Positions 1 through 5,196 of a stretch of 10,185 nucleotides of DNA are shown here, piece by piece. The position numbers and the translations under genes were made by a program. The stretch spans positions 1-10,185 of the forward strand of contig JAMCTA010000154.1 in assembly GCA_023381895.1 (NCBI GenBank), in the 5' to 3' direction. The notes below the pieces were generated by a model, which worked only from the letters and a program-made list of their open reading frames with translations, did not search any database and was not told where the DNA came from. This DNA is from Chloroflexota bacterium. Lineage in GTDB: Bacteria > Chloroflexota > UBA4733. Position 1 is the stretch's first letter. Each line of letters starts with the position of its first letter.

Positions 1-1
1 C

Positions 2-121
2 GTGCTGTGGAACCAGCTCATGGCGGGCACGCTCATGGTCGCCGTGCCGCCAATCATCTTGTTCTTTTTCACGCAGCGGTACTTCATCCGCGGCGTGGTT
101 TTCACCGGGGTCAAGGCATAA
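2..121 (+). CDS. Carbohydrate ABC transporter permease, C-terminal end (5' end outside window)
   Basis: The open frame from base 2 to the TAA at 119-121 encodes 40 residues, starting VLWNQLMAGTLMVAVPPI and ending RGVVFTGVKA. The core motif (AGTLM, then VPP, a run of hydrophobic residues, QRYFIRG and a final GVKA) is typical of the last transmembrane segment and C-terminus of MalG/UgpE-type inner-membrane permeases of CUT1 sugar importers, which pair with a second permease, a binding protein and an ATPase. The rest of the gene and presumably its partners lie upstream. No ABC partner follows it; the next genes are convergent. The substrate cannot be told from this fragment. Confidence is good for the family, based on the motif alone. 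Confidence 0.82.
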   Translation: MLWNQLMAGTLMVAVPPIILFFFTQRYFIRGVVFTGVKA

Positions 122-225
122 GGACGAACGGCCATGGCTACGGACCGGCGATCCACGCTGCTGCTCCTACTTGCGGAATCTCAGCCGCCGTAGACCCTGC
201 CCGGCCCGGCGTCGCGCCACTTCCC
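122..225. other. Short spacer between convergent genes
   Basis: This spacer of about 100 nt separates the end of the permease gene from the end of the methyltransferase gene on the other strand. It contains a 19-codon frame at 134-193 (MATDRRSTLLLLLAESQPP, then TAG) with a weak AAGGA about 9 nt upstream. It might be the stub of a former downstream gene, but nothing proves it is translated. No convincing terminator hairpin with a T-tract is visible on either strand. Confidence 0.4.
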
Positions 226-1044
226 TTATTTCCGCGCCCGCAGGGAGTACAGCAGCGGCACGCGGTCGGCGTGACCGGGCCAGCGCCAGGTTCCGTCGCC
301 GGCCTGCACCAGGCTCGGAAAAGCCTGGAAGAAACTAAAGGGGTGCTCGTGCAGGAATTCCAGATGCAGTCCGGCGGTACAGAGCGCGCTCACGATCTCC
401 CCCAGCGTGTGCGTCCACTCAATCGCCTTCTGGTGCTCCACGTGGGCTGTCCAATCGGCATACGAGCCGTCCACTTCGTAGGCGTCGGGGGCCCCGGTGG
501 AGAAGTAGGGGTGACGAAGGCGCGGCTCGCCGTCCACGTCCTCCAAGGCACTGGCCGCTGGGTGGCCATCGGCCAGGTAGAATACGCCGCCGGGCGCGAC
601 GAAGTGGGCGATGGCCTGCGCCCAGCGCTCCAGATCGCCTAGCCAGCACAGCACGCCGTAGGTGGAATAGACGATGTCGAAGGTCCCAGCGAGGGCGCCG
701 GGCAGGTCATTCACCGGGCTGCACACGAAGCGCGCCGGCAGTGCCAGCTCCGCACTCAAGGCCCGCGCCGCGGTGATCGCTTGATCGCTAAAGTCGGCGC
801 CGGTGACCACGGCTCCCCGCCGGGCCCAGGAGAGCGTATCCAGACCGAAGTGGCACTGCACGTGTAGCAGCGTCTTGCCGGCCACTGGCCCCACCTCGGC
901 CAGCTCGAGCGGCTGCAACGTGGAGGCACCGGCCCGAAAGGCATCCACGGCGTACATGGTGGAGCGCAGGTGAATGGGTACCAGGTCGTTCCAGTGCTCC
1001 CGATTGGTCTGCGTATGCTCGTCTATGATTGCCCTCCTTGCCAA
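226..1044 (-). CDS. Class I SAM-dependent methyltransferase
   Basis: The product is 272 residues with a Rossmann-type methyltransferase core. After an N-terminal segment with NREHWND (residues 14-20) comes motif I as LLHVQCHFGLDT (59-70), where glycines of the usual GxGxG are partly replaced. The acidic end of beta-2 follows as TGADFS (81-86), then a motif II/III region FDIVYSTYGVLCWL (122-135) and the post-core APGGVFYLADG (150-160). The enzyme should transfer a methyl group from S-adenosylmethionine in the cytosol; the acceptor is not predictable. The gene starts 15 nt after the stop of the aldo/keto reductase and is probably cotranscribed and translationally coupled with it. The listed start is a TTG. 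A perfect AAGGAGG lies inside the frame just after it, so translation may begin at a later codon (see the RBS entry). Family assignment is firm, function is not. Confidence 0.88.
   Translation of the reverse strand: MARRAIIDEHTQTNREHWNDLVPIHLRSTMYAVDAFRAGASTLQPLELAEVGPVAGKTLLHVQCHFGLDTLSWARRGAVVTGADFSDQAITAARALSAELALPARFVCSPVNDLPGALAGTFDIVYSTYGVLCWLGDLERWAQAIAHFVAPGGVFYLADGHPAASALEDVDGEPRLRHPYFSTGAPDAYEVDGSYADWTAHVEHQKAIEWTHTLGEIVSALCTAGLHLEFLHEHPFSFFQAFPSLVQAGDGTWRWPGHADRVPLLYSLRARK
1033..1039 (-). promoter_or_regulatory. Strong Shine-Dalgarno inside the methyltransferase reading frame
   Basis: The minus strand reads AAGGAGG here, three codons inside the annotated TTG start. No ATG, GTG or TTG follows at the right distance in frame. 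The in-frame codon six bases downstream is ATA (1026-1024), and ATC (1029-1027) sits three bases downstream. Either the TTG is used with a site hidden in the intergenic gap, or a rare AUA/AUC start is used. The first alternative in-frame ATG is at residue 30, which would remove the conserved-looking NREHWND segment. Confidence 0.5.
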
Positions 1045-1059
1045 CCCAGCCGCACCGCC

Positions 1060-1962
1060 TCAGGCCGTGACAGAACCCGTCGTGAGCCAGTGTGGATTTT
1101 TGACGGTGCCGTCGAAGTTGCCGGTCGTCTTGTAGCCTTCCAGGCTGCCGCCGGTGCCGTGGGCAGTCGTGCGCTCGCGCAGCGTCGCCATCTCCTCGGG
1201 CGACATGGGCGTAAAGTTCTGCCACGCGCGAATGGCTTGCTCCAGAATCTCCAGCGAATCGCAGCCGGTGATGACGGTAGAGGTAGGCAGACTCATGGCA
1301 TAGCGCAGGCACTCTTCCGCCGTAGCGGCGCCGCTGCGCACGGCCTGGCCCGCGGCCAGCGGCTTCATCCCCAGCACGGCGATGCCCCGTTCCACAGCCA
1401 CCGGCATCACTTTGACCTGGAAGCTGGCGTAGTGGGCATCGAGGCAGTTGAGCGGCATCTGAACGCTGTCCCAATCAAAGCCGGCATTAATCATCTTGAG
1501 GTGGATATCCGGGTTCTTGTGGCCGGTGAAGCCAATGTAGCGGATTTTCCCCGCCTGACGCGCAGCCAGCAGCGCCTCCATGGTGCCGCCGGAGGCAAAA
1601 ACACGCTCCGGGTCGTCCCAGCGGATCACCTCGTGAATCTGCATTAGATCGAGATGGTCGGTCTGGAGACGCTGGAGGCACTGGTCGATCTGCTGGGCCG
1701 CGGCGGCAGCGTAGTGGGCATCAATTTTCGTCATCAGGAACACGCGCTCGCGGTAGCCATCGCGCAGCGCCTGGCCCATGCGCACTTCGGCGTCGCCCAG
1801 GCTGTAGTCCCAGCAGTTATCCAGGAAAGTGATGCCGGCATCCACAGCGCGCCGGATGAGGCGCACCGTCTCCGCCACCTCTTTGGGTCGGGCGGCGTGC
1901 GCCCCACCGATGCCGATGGCGCTGATGCGCTCCGATGCTCTGCCGAATGCTCGGTATTCCAC
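1060..1962 (-). CDS. Aldo/keto reductase
   Basis: The product is 300 residues of the NAD(P)H-dependent aldo/keto reductase TIM-barrel superfamily, soluble and cytosolic. The catalytic tetrad is visible: D48 in ITFLDN, Y53 in WDYS, K79 in FLMTKI and H110 in LMQIHE. IRYIGFTGHKNP (140-151) and the ITGCDSLEILEQA segment (231-243) match the usual nucleotide-binding half. Length is normal for the family. The start is GTG, backed by GGGAGGAG at 1971-1978 with an 8-nt gap. The last 30 residues (EGYKTTGNFDGTVKNPHWLT) form a C-terminal tail beyond the barrel. It is first in a two-gene unit with the methyltransferase. The substrate is unknown; a sugar or aldehyde is possible given the nearby sugar importer, but that importer is on the other strand and the link is weak. 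Confidence 0.92.
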   Translation of the reverse strand: MEYRAFGRASERISAIGIGGAHAARPKEVAETVRLIRRAVDAGITFLDNCWDYSLGDAEVRMGQALRDGYRERVFLMTKIDAHYAAAAAQQIDQCLQRLQTDHLDLMQIHEVIRWDDPERVFASGGTMEALLAARQAGKIRYIGFTGHKNPDIHLKMINAGFDWDSVQMPLNCLDAHYASFQVKVMPVAVERGIAVLGMKPLAAGQAVRSGAATAEECLRYAMSLPTSTVITGCDSLEILEQAIRAWQNFTPMSPEEMATLRERTTAHGTGGSLEGYKTTGNFDGTVKNPHWLTTGSVTA

Positions 1963-1984
1963 CTACCGTTCTCCTCCCGGGATA

Positions 1985-2011
1985 CTGGTGCCCCGCCCGT
2001 GGAGGCACCAG
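1985..2011 (-). repeat. Hairpin in the aldo/keto reductase leader
   Basis: An 8-bp perfect inverted repeat (CTGGTGCC at 1985-1992 and GGCACCAG at 2004-2011, 11-nt loop) lies 6 nt upstream of the Shine-Dalgarno of the aldo/keto reductase gene. It could be a repressor operator or an mRNA hairpin affecting ribosome access. Sequence alone does not separate these. Confidence 0.45.
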
Positions 2012-2230
2012 CGCTGCGTGTTACCAGATAGAATAGCGCAGGGCGGGAGTAGGGTACCTAGTAACGCGCCACCCCAGGTGGCATCCTGCCGCCGCGGCGC
2101 GTACCGTTCGGCGCGTGGTGGCGGCGCGACACAATGTAGGTGGTTTTAGACTGCGCCTGGCAGAGGCGTGAAGGCTGGAACCAGCGAGCCGTCCCATGAG
2201 CCTGTCCTGAACGCTCGGTGAGCGTGTTGT
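2012..2230. other. Divergent intergenic region
   Basis: About 220 nt lie between the aldo/keto reductase leader and the truncated acetyltransferase. Small GC-rich hairpins occur: GCCACC-CCA-GGTGGC at 2068-2082 and ACGCTC-GGT-GAGCGT at 2211-2225, the latter just before the first possible acetyltransferase ATG. No promoter close to consensus was found on either strand; a weak TATTCT at about 2030 (minus) is the best candidate for the reductase. Confidence 0.4.
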
Positions 2231-2398
2231 ATGAGCAAGAGGGTTACCATGGTTGTGCTCGTCGGATGGCGACTGGTGCTGCGCGAATTTGTTGTGGAGG
2301 ACTGGCCGGCGGTGCACGCCTACAGCGCGCAGCCAGAGGTGGTACGATACCAGCCCTGGGGTCCGAACACCCCGGAGGAGTCGTGTCAACTCAAATGA
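2231..2398 (+). pseudogene. GNAT-type N-acetyltransferase, 5' fragment truncated by the insertion sequence
   Basis: The frame encodes MVVLVGWRLVLREFVVED and continues through WPAVHAYSAQPEVVRYQPWG to PNTPEES. This is the classic start of RimJ/RimL-like GNAT acetyltransferases (L-LREF--DW-AVHAY--PEV-RY--WGPNT-E-). About 45 residues match, then the frame runs into the IS terminus at about 2384 and stops at TGA 2396-2398 after CQLK. A full GNAT protein has 150-190 residues, so the acetyl-CoA binding motif is missing and the fragment must be inactive as an acetyltransferase. Two in-frame ATGs are possible: 2249 (AGAGGG 5 nt upstream) and 2231. The 3' half of the gene is not found on the other side of the IS, so a deletion or rearrangement accompanied or followed the insertion. 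Confidence 0.75.
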
Positions 2399-2457
2399 AA
2401 ATGCTACCGAGGGAGCCGAATTCGGCCCAGTTCCCTCAAAAGAAAATGTGACCAGGG
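2384..2457 (+). repeat. IS left end with two motif copies
   Basis: Reading inward (plus strand): TGTCAA tip, GAAAATGCTACCGAG at 2397-2411, CAGTTCCCTCA at 2428-2438, and GAAAATGTGACCAGGG at 2442-2457. The two GAAAATG-type blocks are probably paired transposase binding sites. The same order appears inverted at the other end of the element. Confidence 0.7.
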
Positions 2458-2504
2458 CGAGCCTCTCCTCTCTGCTACGGTGCTTGGTCGCCACCCTATG
2501 CACC

Positions 2505-2546
2505 GACGGGGCGGCGCGCCGCCCCGTCTCGCCGGCGCTAGCCGGC
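2505..2546. repeat. Two strong palindromes at the 3' end of the transposase gene
   Basis: A perfect 24-bp palindrome occupies 2505-2528 (arms GACGGGGCGG, centre CGCG). Beside it GCCGGC at 2531-2536 and 2541-2546 forms a second hairpin whose 4-nt loop holds the transposase TAG stop codon (2538-2540). In transcript direction (minus) the stop-codon hairpin comes first, then the 24-bp palindrome. There is no T-tract, so it is not a standard intrinsic terminator. It may end or protect the transposase mRNA, or block read-through from outside. Confidence 0.6.
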
Positions 2547-3789
2547 GATGCCCACGTCTTCGGTTGCCGTCCTTGGGTCCGCGCCCTCCCGTGGCGCCAC
2601 CGATCGCCATAATCGCGGGATGGCCTGGTAGATCTGGCGCCGCAGGTGGCGGGGATTGGTCGTGTGGTAGAGCGTCGCCAAGCGTTCCCGCTCAGCCGCC
2701 GCCAGCACGCCCGTCGCCAGCAAGCGCTGATAGGGTGGCGTGGCCGCATCCCACTTCCGCCGGAGCCGCCCCCGTCCGCCCGCCGCATCCGGCTCGACCC
2801 GCTTCTCGACCAGGTGGAGCACCGGCTGGAAGAGGTTGTAGTAGGCCCACATCTCCTCGTAGAGCTCGTTGAGCGCGTCGGCCTGGGCGGGGGTGTCCAG
2901 CCGGGCGTGGCCGAGGTAGGCGCGGACCAGGGTGTCGTTCTTCTGCTCAATGAAGCGATGGCTCGTTCTTGTGGAAGGGCCGACTGCGGCTCAGTTGCAC
3001 GTCCACGATGGCCTGTCCCCAGTAGCGCACCAGATGATGATTGAGAAACTCGCTGCCGTTGTCGGGGTGCAGGTGCTTGATCGGGAAGGGCAGGCGGGCC
3101 AGGATGGCCCCAAAGCCTGCCTCCATCGCCCGCTGCCCGCGCCCCAGGATCGCCACCCGCTCGCTCCAGCCCGTGGCAATGTCCACCAGCTGTAAGGTGT
3201 GCACGTCGTCGCCGCTGGCGATGGGGCCGCTGTGGTGGACCAGATCCACCTCGCAATGCCCCGGCTCCGCCGTCTCCCAGGCCAGCCGGCCCATCGGTAA
3301 CGTCCGCGCCACCTGGTTGGCCGCCTCCGGTCCCCGCCGGGGCAGACGCGGCGTGTCCTGGCACAGCGTGTCCAGCCGGCGCTGCACCGTCGCCCGGCTG
3401 ATTCGTCCGAGCTGCTCCCGCAACGCCGGCGTCAGTCGCACCTCCCCGAACCCCGCCAGGTGCTCCGCCGTCGGCAGCAGTGCCGGCGTCAGGCGTTCCG
3501 CGCACACATACTCCAAGCTCTCCCACACGATCCGCAGCACGTCATCGACTGCCGCGCCATACGCCCGCGCCCGCTGCTTCCCGCGCGGGCGGCGCAGCAA
3601 TCCGCCCGGCGCCAACAGGCGCACTAGATGCTTGCGATGTAACCCCGTCACCACCTCCATCTCCGTCAAGAGCCTTCCCGCTCTGCGGGAACCCTCGCGC
3701 CCCGCCCGATCCGCCGCCCGGTACCGTTTCAGCATCTGCCCCAGGTACTTCCGTCGCTCATCCAGTGTCATTTCCTCGCCGGCTCGCAT
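2538..3789 (-). pseudogene. IS transposase (integrase core, DDE), frameshifted
   Basis: The first part reads in one frame from ATG 3789 (or ATG 3771, MTLDERRKYLGQML) to a TGA at 2947-2949. It holds an N-terminal helix-turn-helix region (LLTEMEVVTGLHRKHLVRLL) and the first two catalytic acids, D in HCEVDLVHHSG and D in HLHPDNGSEF. The third acid is only found after a +1 shift: SRPFHKNEPS runs into F-IEQKN, D and onward to LFQPVLHLVEKRV and the TAG at 2538-2540. One extra C at about 2955 explains it, since the full interval is 3n+1 long. The intact protein would have about 416 residues. Without frameshifting the product lacks the catalytic Glu and the whole C-terminal domain. Sequencing error, true mutation or programmed +1 shifting remain possible; the last is unusual for such elements. 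A 27-nt palindromic segment near 3672-3698 seems to add residues in the N-terminal part. Confidence 0.82.
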
Positions 3790-3794
3790 CGTCC

Positions 3795-3871
3795 CCTCGG
3801 TAGCATTCGTAAATGAGGGAACTGTAGGTCGCTCGGTAGCATTTTCGGTGAGGGAATACGTTTCCTTGACG
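3795..3871 (-). repeat. IS right end with two motif copies
   Basis: Reading inward (minus strand): CGTCAA tip, ATTCCCTCA at 3849-3857, GAAAATGCTACCGAG at 3832-3846, CAGTTCCCTCA at 3814-3824, and CGAATGCTACCGAGG at 3795-3809. It matches the left end block for block, with an additional TCCCTCA block before the outer GAAAATG copy. Confidence 0.7.
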
Positions 3872-3894
3872 GAGGCTCCGCCTTTTGCTATACT
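3866..3894 (+). promoter_or_regulatory. Promoter of the toxin-antitoxin operon (-35 TTGACG, 17 bp, -10 TATACT)
   Basis: TTGACG at 3866-3871 and TATACT at 3889-3894 are separated by exactly 17 bp, close to the sigma-70 consensus. Transcription would start near 3901, only about four bases before the ATG at 3905, so the mRNA would be essentially leaderless, and no Shine-Dalgarno is present. The spacer begins with the palindrome CGGAG-G-CTCCG (3870-3880). The -35 coincides with the inferred tip of the insertion sequence, so this may be a hybrid promoter. Confidence 0.72.
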
Positions 3895-3897
3895 ATG

Positions 3898-3913
3898 CGT
3901 ATCTATGAATACG
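3898..3913 (+). promoter_or_regulatory. Candidate operator over the antitoxin start codon
   Basis: CGTAT (3898-3902) and ATACG (3909-3913) form a perfect inverted repeat with a 6-nt spacer that contains the antitoxin ATG. Together with the CGGAG-G-CTCCG palindrome between -35 and -10, it is a plausible autoregulation site for the HTH antitoxin. This is inference from position and symmetry. Confidence 0.4.
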
Positions 3914-4342
3914 CAGAAAGTATCGCACGACGACGAGGCGCTTCGGAACAGCGTCGTGGACGCTACTGCTGGGCAGTTGCTCACCGTCCCCGAAGCTGCT
4001 CGACTCCTCAAGGTGAGTACCTCCACCATCTGGCGGTGGATCAACCGCGGCGAGCTCCCCGCCTACCGTGCTGGTCAACGGCGGATCGTGCTGAAGGCCA
4101 CCGAGATCCAGCACATCCTCACGGCAGGCAGGCAGCGCCACGGGGAGGGAGGGAGCACCATGCCGGAACCGGTCATCCCGCTTTCCCCCCTTACACCCAC
4201 CGATGTGGCACGCCTGCAGGCGGCGATGGCGCAGGCTCAGGCCATCCGCGCCCGCATCCTGCAGGAGCGTCACGGCCGGCTGCTACCGTCCTCGACGGAG
4301 CTGCTCCGAGAGCAGCGCGAGCAACGCTCTGCGCAGCTATGA
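3905..4342 (+). CDS. HTH (excisionase/MerR-like) antitoxin of a PIN-toxin pair
   Basis: The product is 145 residues. Residues 25-72 (LLTVPEAARLLKVSTSTIWR, then WINRGELPAYRAGQRRIVLK, then ATEIQHIL) are a clear helix-turn-helix of the excisionase type (HTH_17), which binds DNA. A variable linker follows, then a charged helical C-terminus (residues 98-145, rich in Gln, Arg and Ala) likely to wrap and neutralise the toxin. The stop codon overlaps the toxin start by four bases (ATGA), so translation is coupled. The gene uses ATG 3905 directly downstream of a near-consensus promoter and has no ribosome binding site, which implies leaderless initiation. Antitoxins with this domain are known partners of VapC-like toxins and usually repress their own operon. 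An excisionase role is possible by domain but unlikely given the toxin neighbour. Confidence 0.85.
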   Translation: MNTQKVSHDDEALRNSVVDATAGQLLTVPEAARLLKVSTSTIWRWINRGELPAYRAGQRRIVLKATEIQHILTAGRQRHGEGGSTMPEPVIPLSPLTPTDVARLQAAMAQAQAIRARILQERHGRLLPSSTELLREQREQRSAQL

Positions 4343-4770
4343 GCGTCATCGACGCCAGCGTCGCGCTCAAGTGGGTGCTGGCCGAGGAGGAGCTGGCCGA
4401 AGAGGCTGCTCACCTCTTTGCTGCCACGCTCCAGGAGCGCCAGCCCATCGTTGCTCCGCCCCACTTTCCCGCTGAGGTCTGCGACGCCATCTACCAACGG
4501 CAGCGTCGCGGCCTGCTCAGTGCTGAACTGGCCGGTGAGGCGGTCAATGCCTTCCTGGCCTTTGCCATTCCGACGCTGGCGCCGAGGGGGCTGTACCGCC
4601 AGGCCTTCGACTTTGCCTGCACCTACACCCTGCCGAGCCTGTACGACAGCCTGTACGTCGTGCTGGCCCACCTGCTACAGACCACCCTGTGGACCGCCGA
4701 TCAACGGCTGGTCAACGCGCTGGCGGGACGGCTCGACTTCGTGCGCTGGCTGGGCGACTATCCTGGCTGA
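4339..4770 (+). CDS. vapC: PIN-domain ribonuclease toxin, VapC family
   Basis: The product is 143 residues, the normal size for a VapC toxin, and is a single PIN domain. All four metal-binding acids are present: D5 in SVIDASVALKW, E46 in HFPAEVCDA, D103 in SLYDSLYVVLA and D121 in LWTADQRL. Such proteins are Mg2+/Mn2+-dependent endoribonucleases that cut tRNA or rRNA and stop growth unless bound by the antitoxin; the RNA target here is unknown. The start ATG overlaps the antitoxin stop (ATGA) and there is no separate ribosome binding site, so toxin synthesis depends on antitoxin translation. No sign of inactivation. The pair sits directly next to an insertion sequence in an accessory patch. 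Confidence 0.93.
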   Translation: MSVIDASVALKWVLAEEELAEEAAHLFAATLQERQPIVAPPHFPAEVCDAIYQRQRRGLLSAELAGEAVNAFLAFAIPTLAPRGLYRQAFDFACTYTLPSLYDSLYVVLAHLLQTTLWTADQRLVNALAGRLDFVRWLGDYPG

Positions 4771-4884
4771 AGCCTCCCCGCTTCGACCGTCTTTCCGGGG
4801 GTGCTGGCGGTGCGACCTCGTGTCCATAGCGGTCGTCCTGACCCTCTCAGAGCAGTGCGGTCATAGGCGCTCTCCCGTGTCCTT

Positions 4885-4900
4885 GGGTGATCCCTCACCC
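4885..4900. repeat. Hairpin downstream of vapC
   Basis: GGGTGA and TCACCC form a perfect 6-bp stem with loop TCCC, about 115 nt after the vapC stop. It lacks a T-tract, so it is at best a weak or factor-dependent terminator. It could also be part of a dispersed palindromic repeat. Confidence 0.4.
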
Positions 4901-5185
4901 GTGCGAGAGAAAGGTTCGCACTGCGCCTGGAGGGGCAAGCTTCCATTGGGAGGAATAATATAATATAGAGCGCACCGTGCGAACTGGTGCTCCTGGGGAC
5001 ACTGGCAACACCGGGGGCAGCCCTTGCGCTCTCTCACCGCTGCCGCGGCGTGTCAAGAGAGTCTGCGACCTTGACTCCCCAGCCGTGCAGCGGTGATACG
5101 CCCGTGCCGGCCCCGTGCCTCGCAAGAACTCGACCAGGTCACCGAGGCACTCGGGGCGCACCGGCTGGAAGGTGAAGCCGTCCAT
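4895..5185 (-). other. Weak ORF, possible remnant of a small gene
   Basis: From ATG 5185 the frame gives 96 residues. The first 22 (MDGFTFQPVRPECLGDLV, then EFLR) look like a real protein start, but the rest is rich in Arg, Pro, Gly and Ser and looks non-coding. A neighbouring frame after about 5120 reads HGWGVKVADSLDTPRQR to a stop at about 5040, so an original gene of about 50 residues may have been broken by a frameshift. It starts 11 nt after the stop of the small ORF 5197-5328. I do not recognise the family. Confidence 0.22.
4914..4984. repeat. 71-bp inverted-repeat unit around an AT-rich core
   Basis: The left arm GTTCGCACTGCGC (4914-4926) pairs with the right arm GCGCACCGTGCGAAC (4970-4984), 13 bp with a 2-nt bulge. 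The 43-nt centre includes AATAATATAATATAG, much more AT-rich than the neighbourhood. The layout resembles a small non-autonomous element or a regulatory palindrome. No flanking target duplication is evident, so the nature is open. Confidence 0.45.
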
Positions 5186-5196
5186 GACGTGGTCGG

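Larger units (their letters stand above)
2384..3871 (-). mobile_element. Insertion sequence with integrase-core (rve) DDE transposase, about 1.49 kb
   Basis: The element contains one transposase gene (broken) between related inverted ends. Both ends carry GAAAATGCTACCGAG (2397-2411; inverted at 3832-3846), then CAGTTCCCTCA (2428-2438; inverted at 3814-3824), then a second degenerate copy of the first motif (2442-2457; inverted at 3795-3809). The outer tips are inferred from TGTCAA at 2384-2389 on the left and the inverted TTGACG at 3866-3871 on the right, but the tips differ in their distance to the first motif (left shorter by about 12 nt). No clean target-site duplication is visible, so the exact boundaries are uncertain by some bases. 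I do not assign an ISfinder family; transposases of this kind, often annotated only as integrase catalytic region, are common in Chloroflexota. Confidence 0.78.
4771..5196. other. Gene-poor spacer rich in palindromes
   Basis: Between the toxin gene and the next small ORF there is little clear coding sequence. It holds GGGTGA-TCCC-TCACCC (4885-4900), GTGCGA and TCGCAC (4901-4906 and 4916-4921), and a longer imperfect inverted repeat (4914-4926 against 4970-4984) that encloses an AT-rich AATAATATAATATAG stretch (4954-4968). A weak ORF on the minus strand (4895-5185) is listed separately. Confidence 0.5.

Noticed and set aside
134..193. 19-codon frame after the permease (MATDRRSTLLLLLAESQPP)
   Set aside because: It has a possible AAGGA 9 nt upstream and could be a gene stub, but it is too short and unrecognisable to call.
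2190..2230. GAGCCTGTCCTGA motif resembling a dispersed repeat
   Set aside because: Similar strings recur in some Chloroflexota genomes as I recall, but only one partial copy is present here, so a repeat cannot be shown from this window.
2021..3526. Long minus-strand ORF of 501 codons across the IS
   Set aside because: It overlaps the transposase in another frame, is extremely rich in Gly, Arg, Ala and Pro, and shows no domain. In a small middle part it does not match the transposase continuation, which lies in the frame ending at 2538. It is a shadow of high-GC sequence.
2384..3880. Target-site duplication flanking the IS
   Set aside because: CGGAGG occurs on both sides (2373-2378 and 3870-3875), but it does not sit at equivalent distances from the inferred tips, so I do not call it a duplication.
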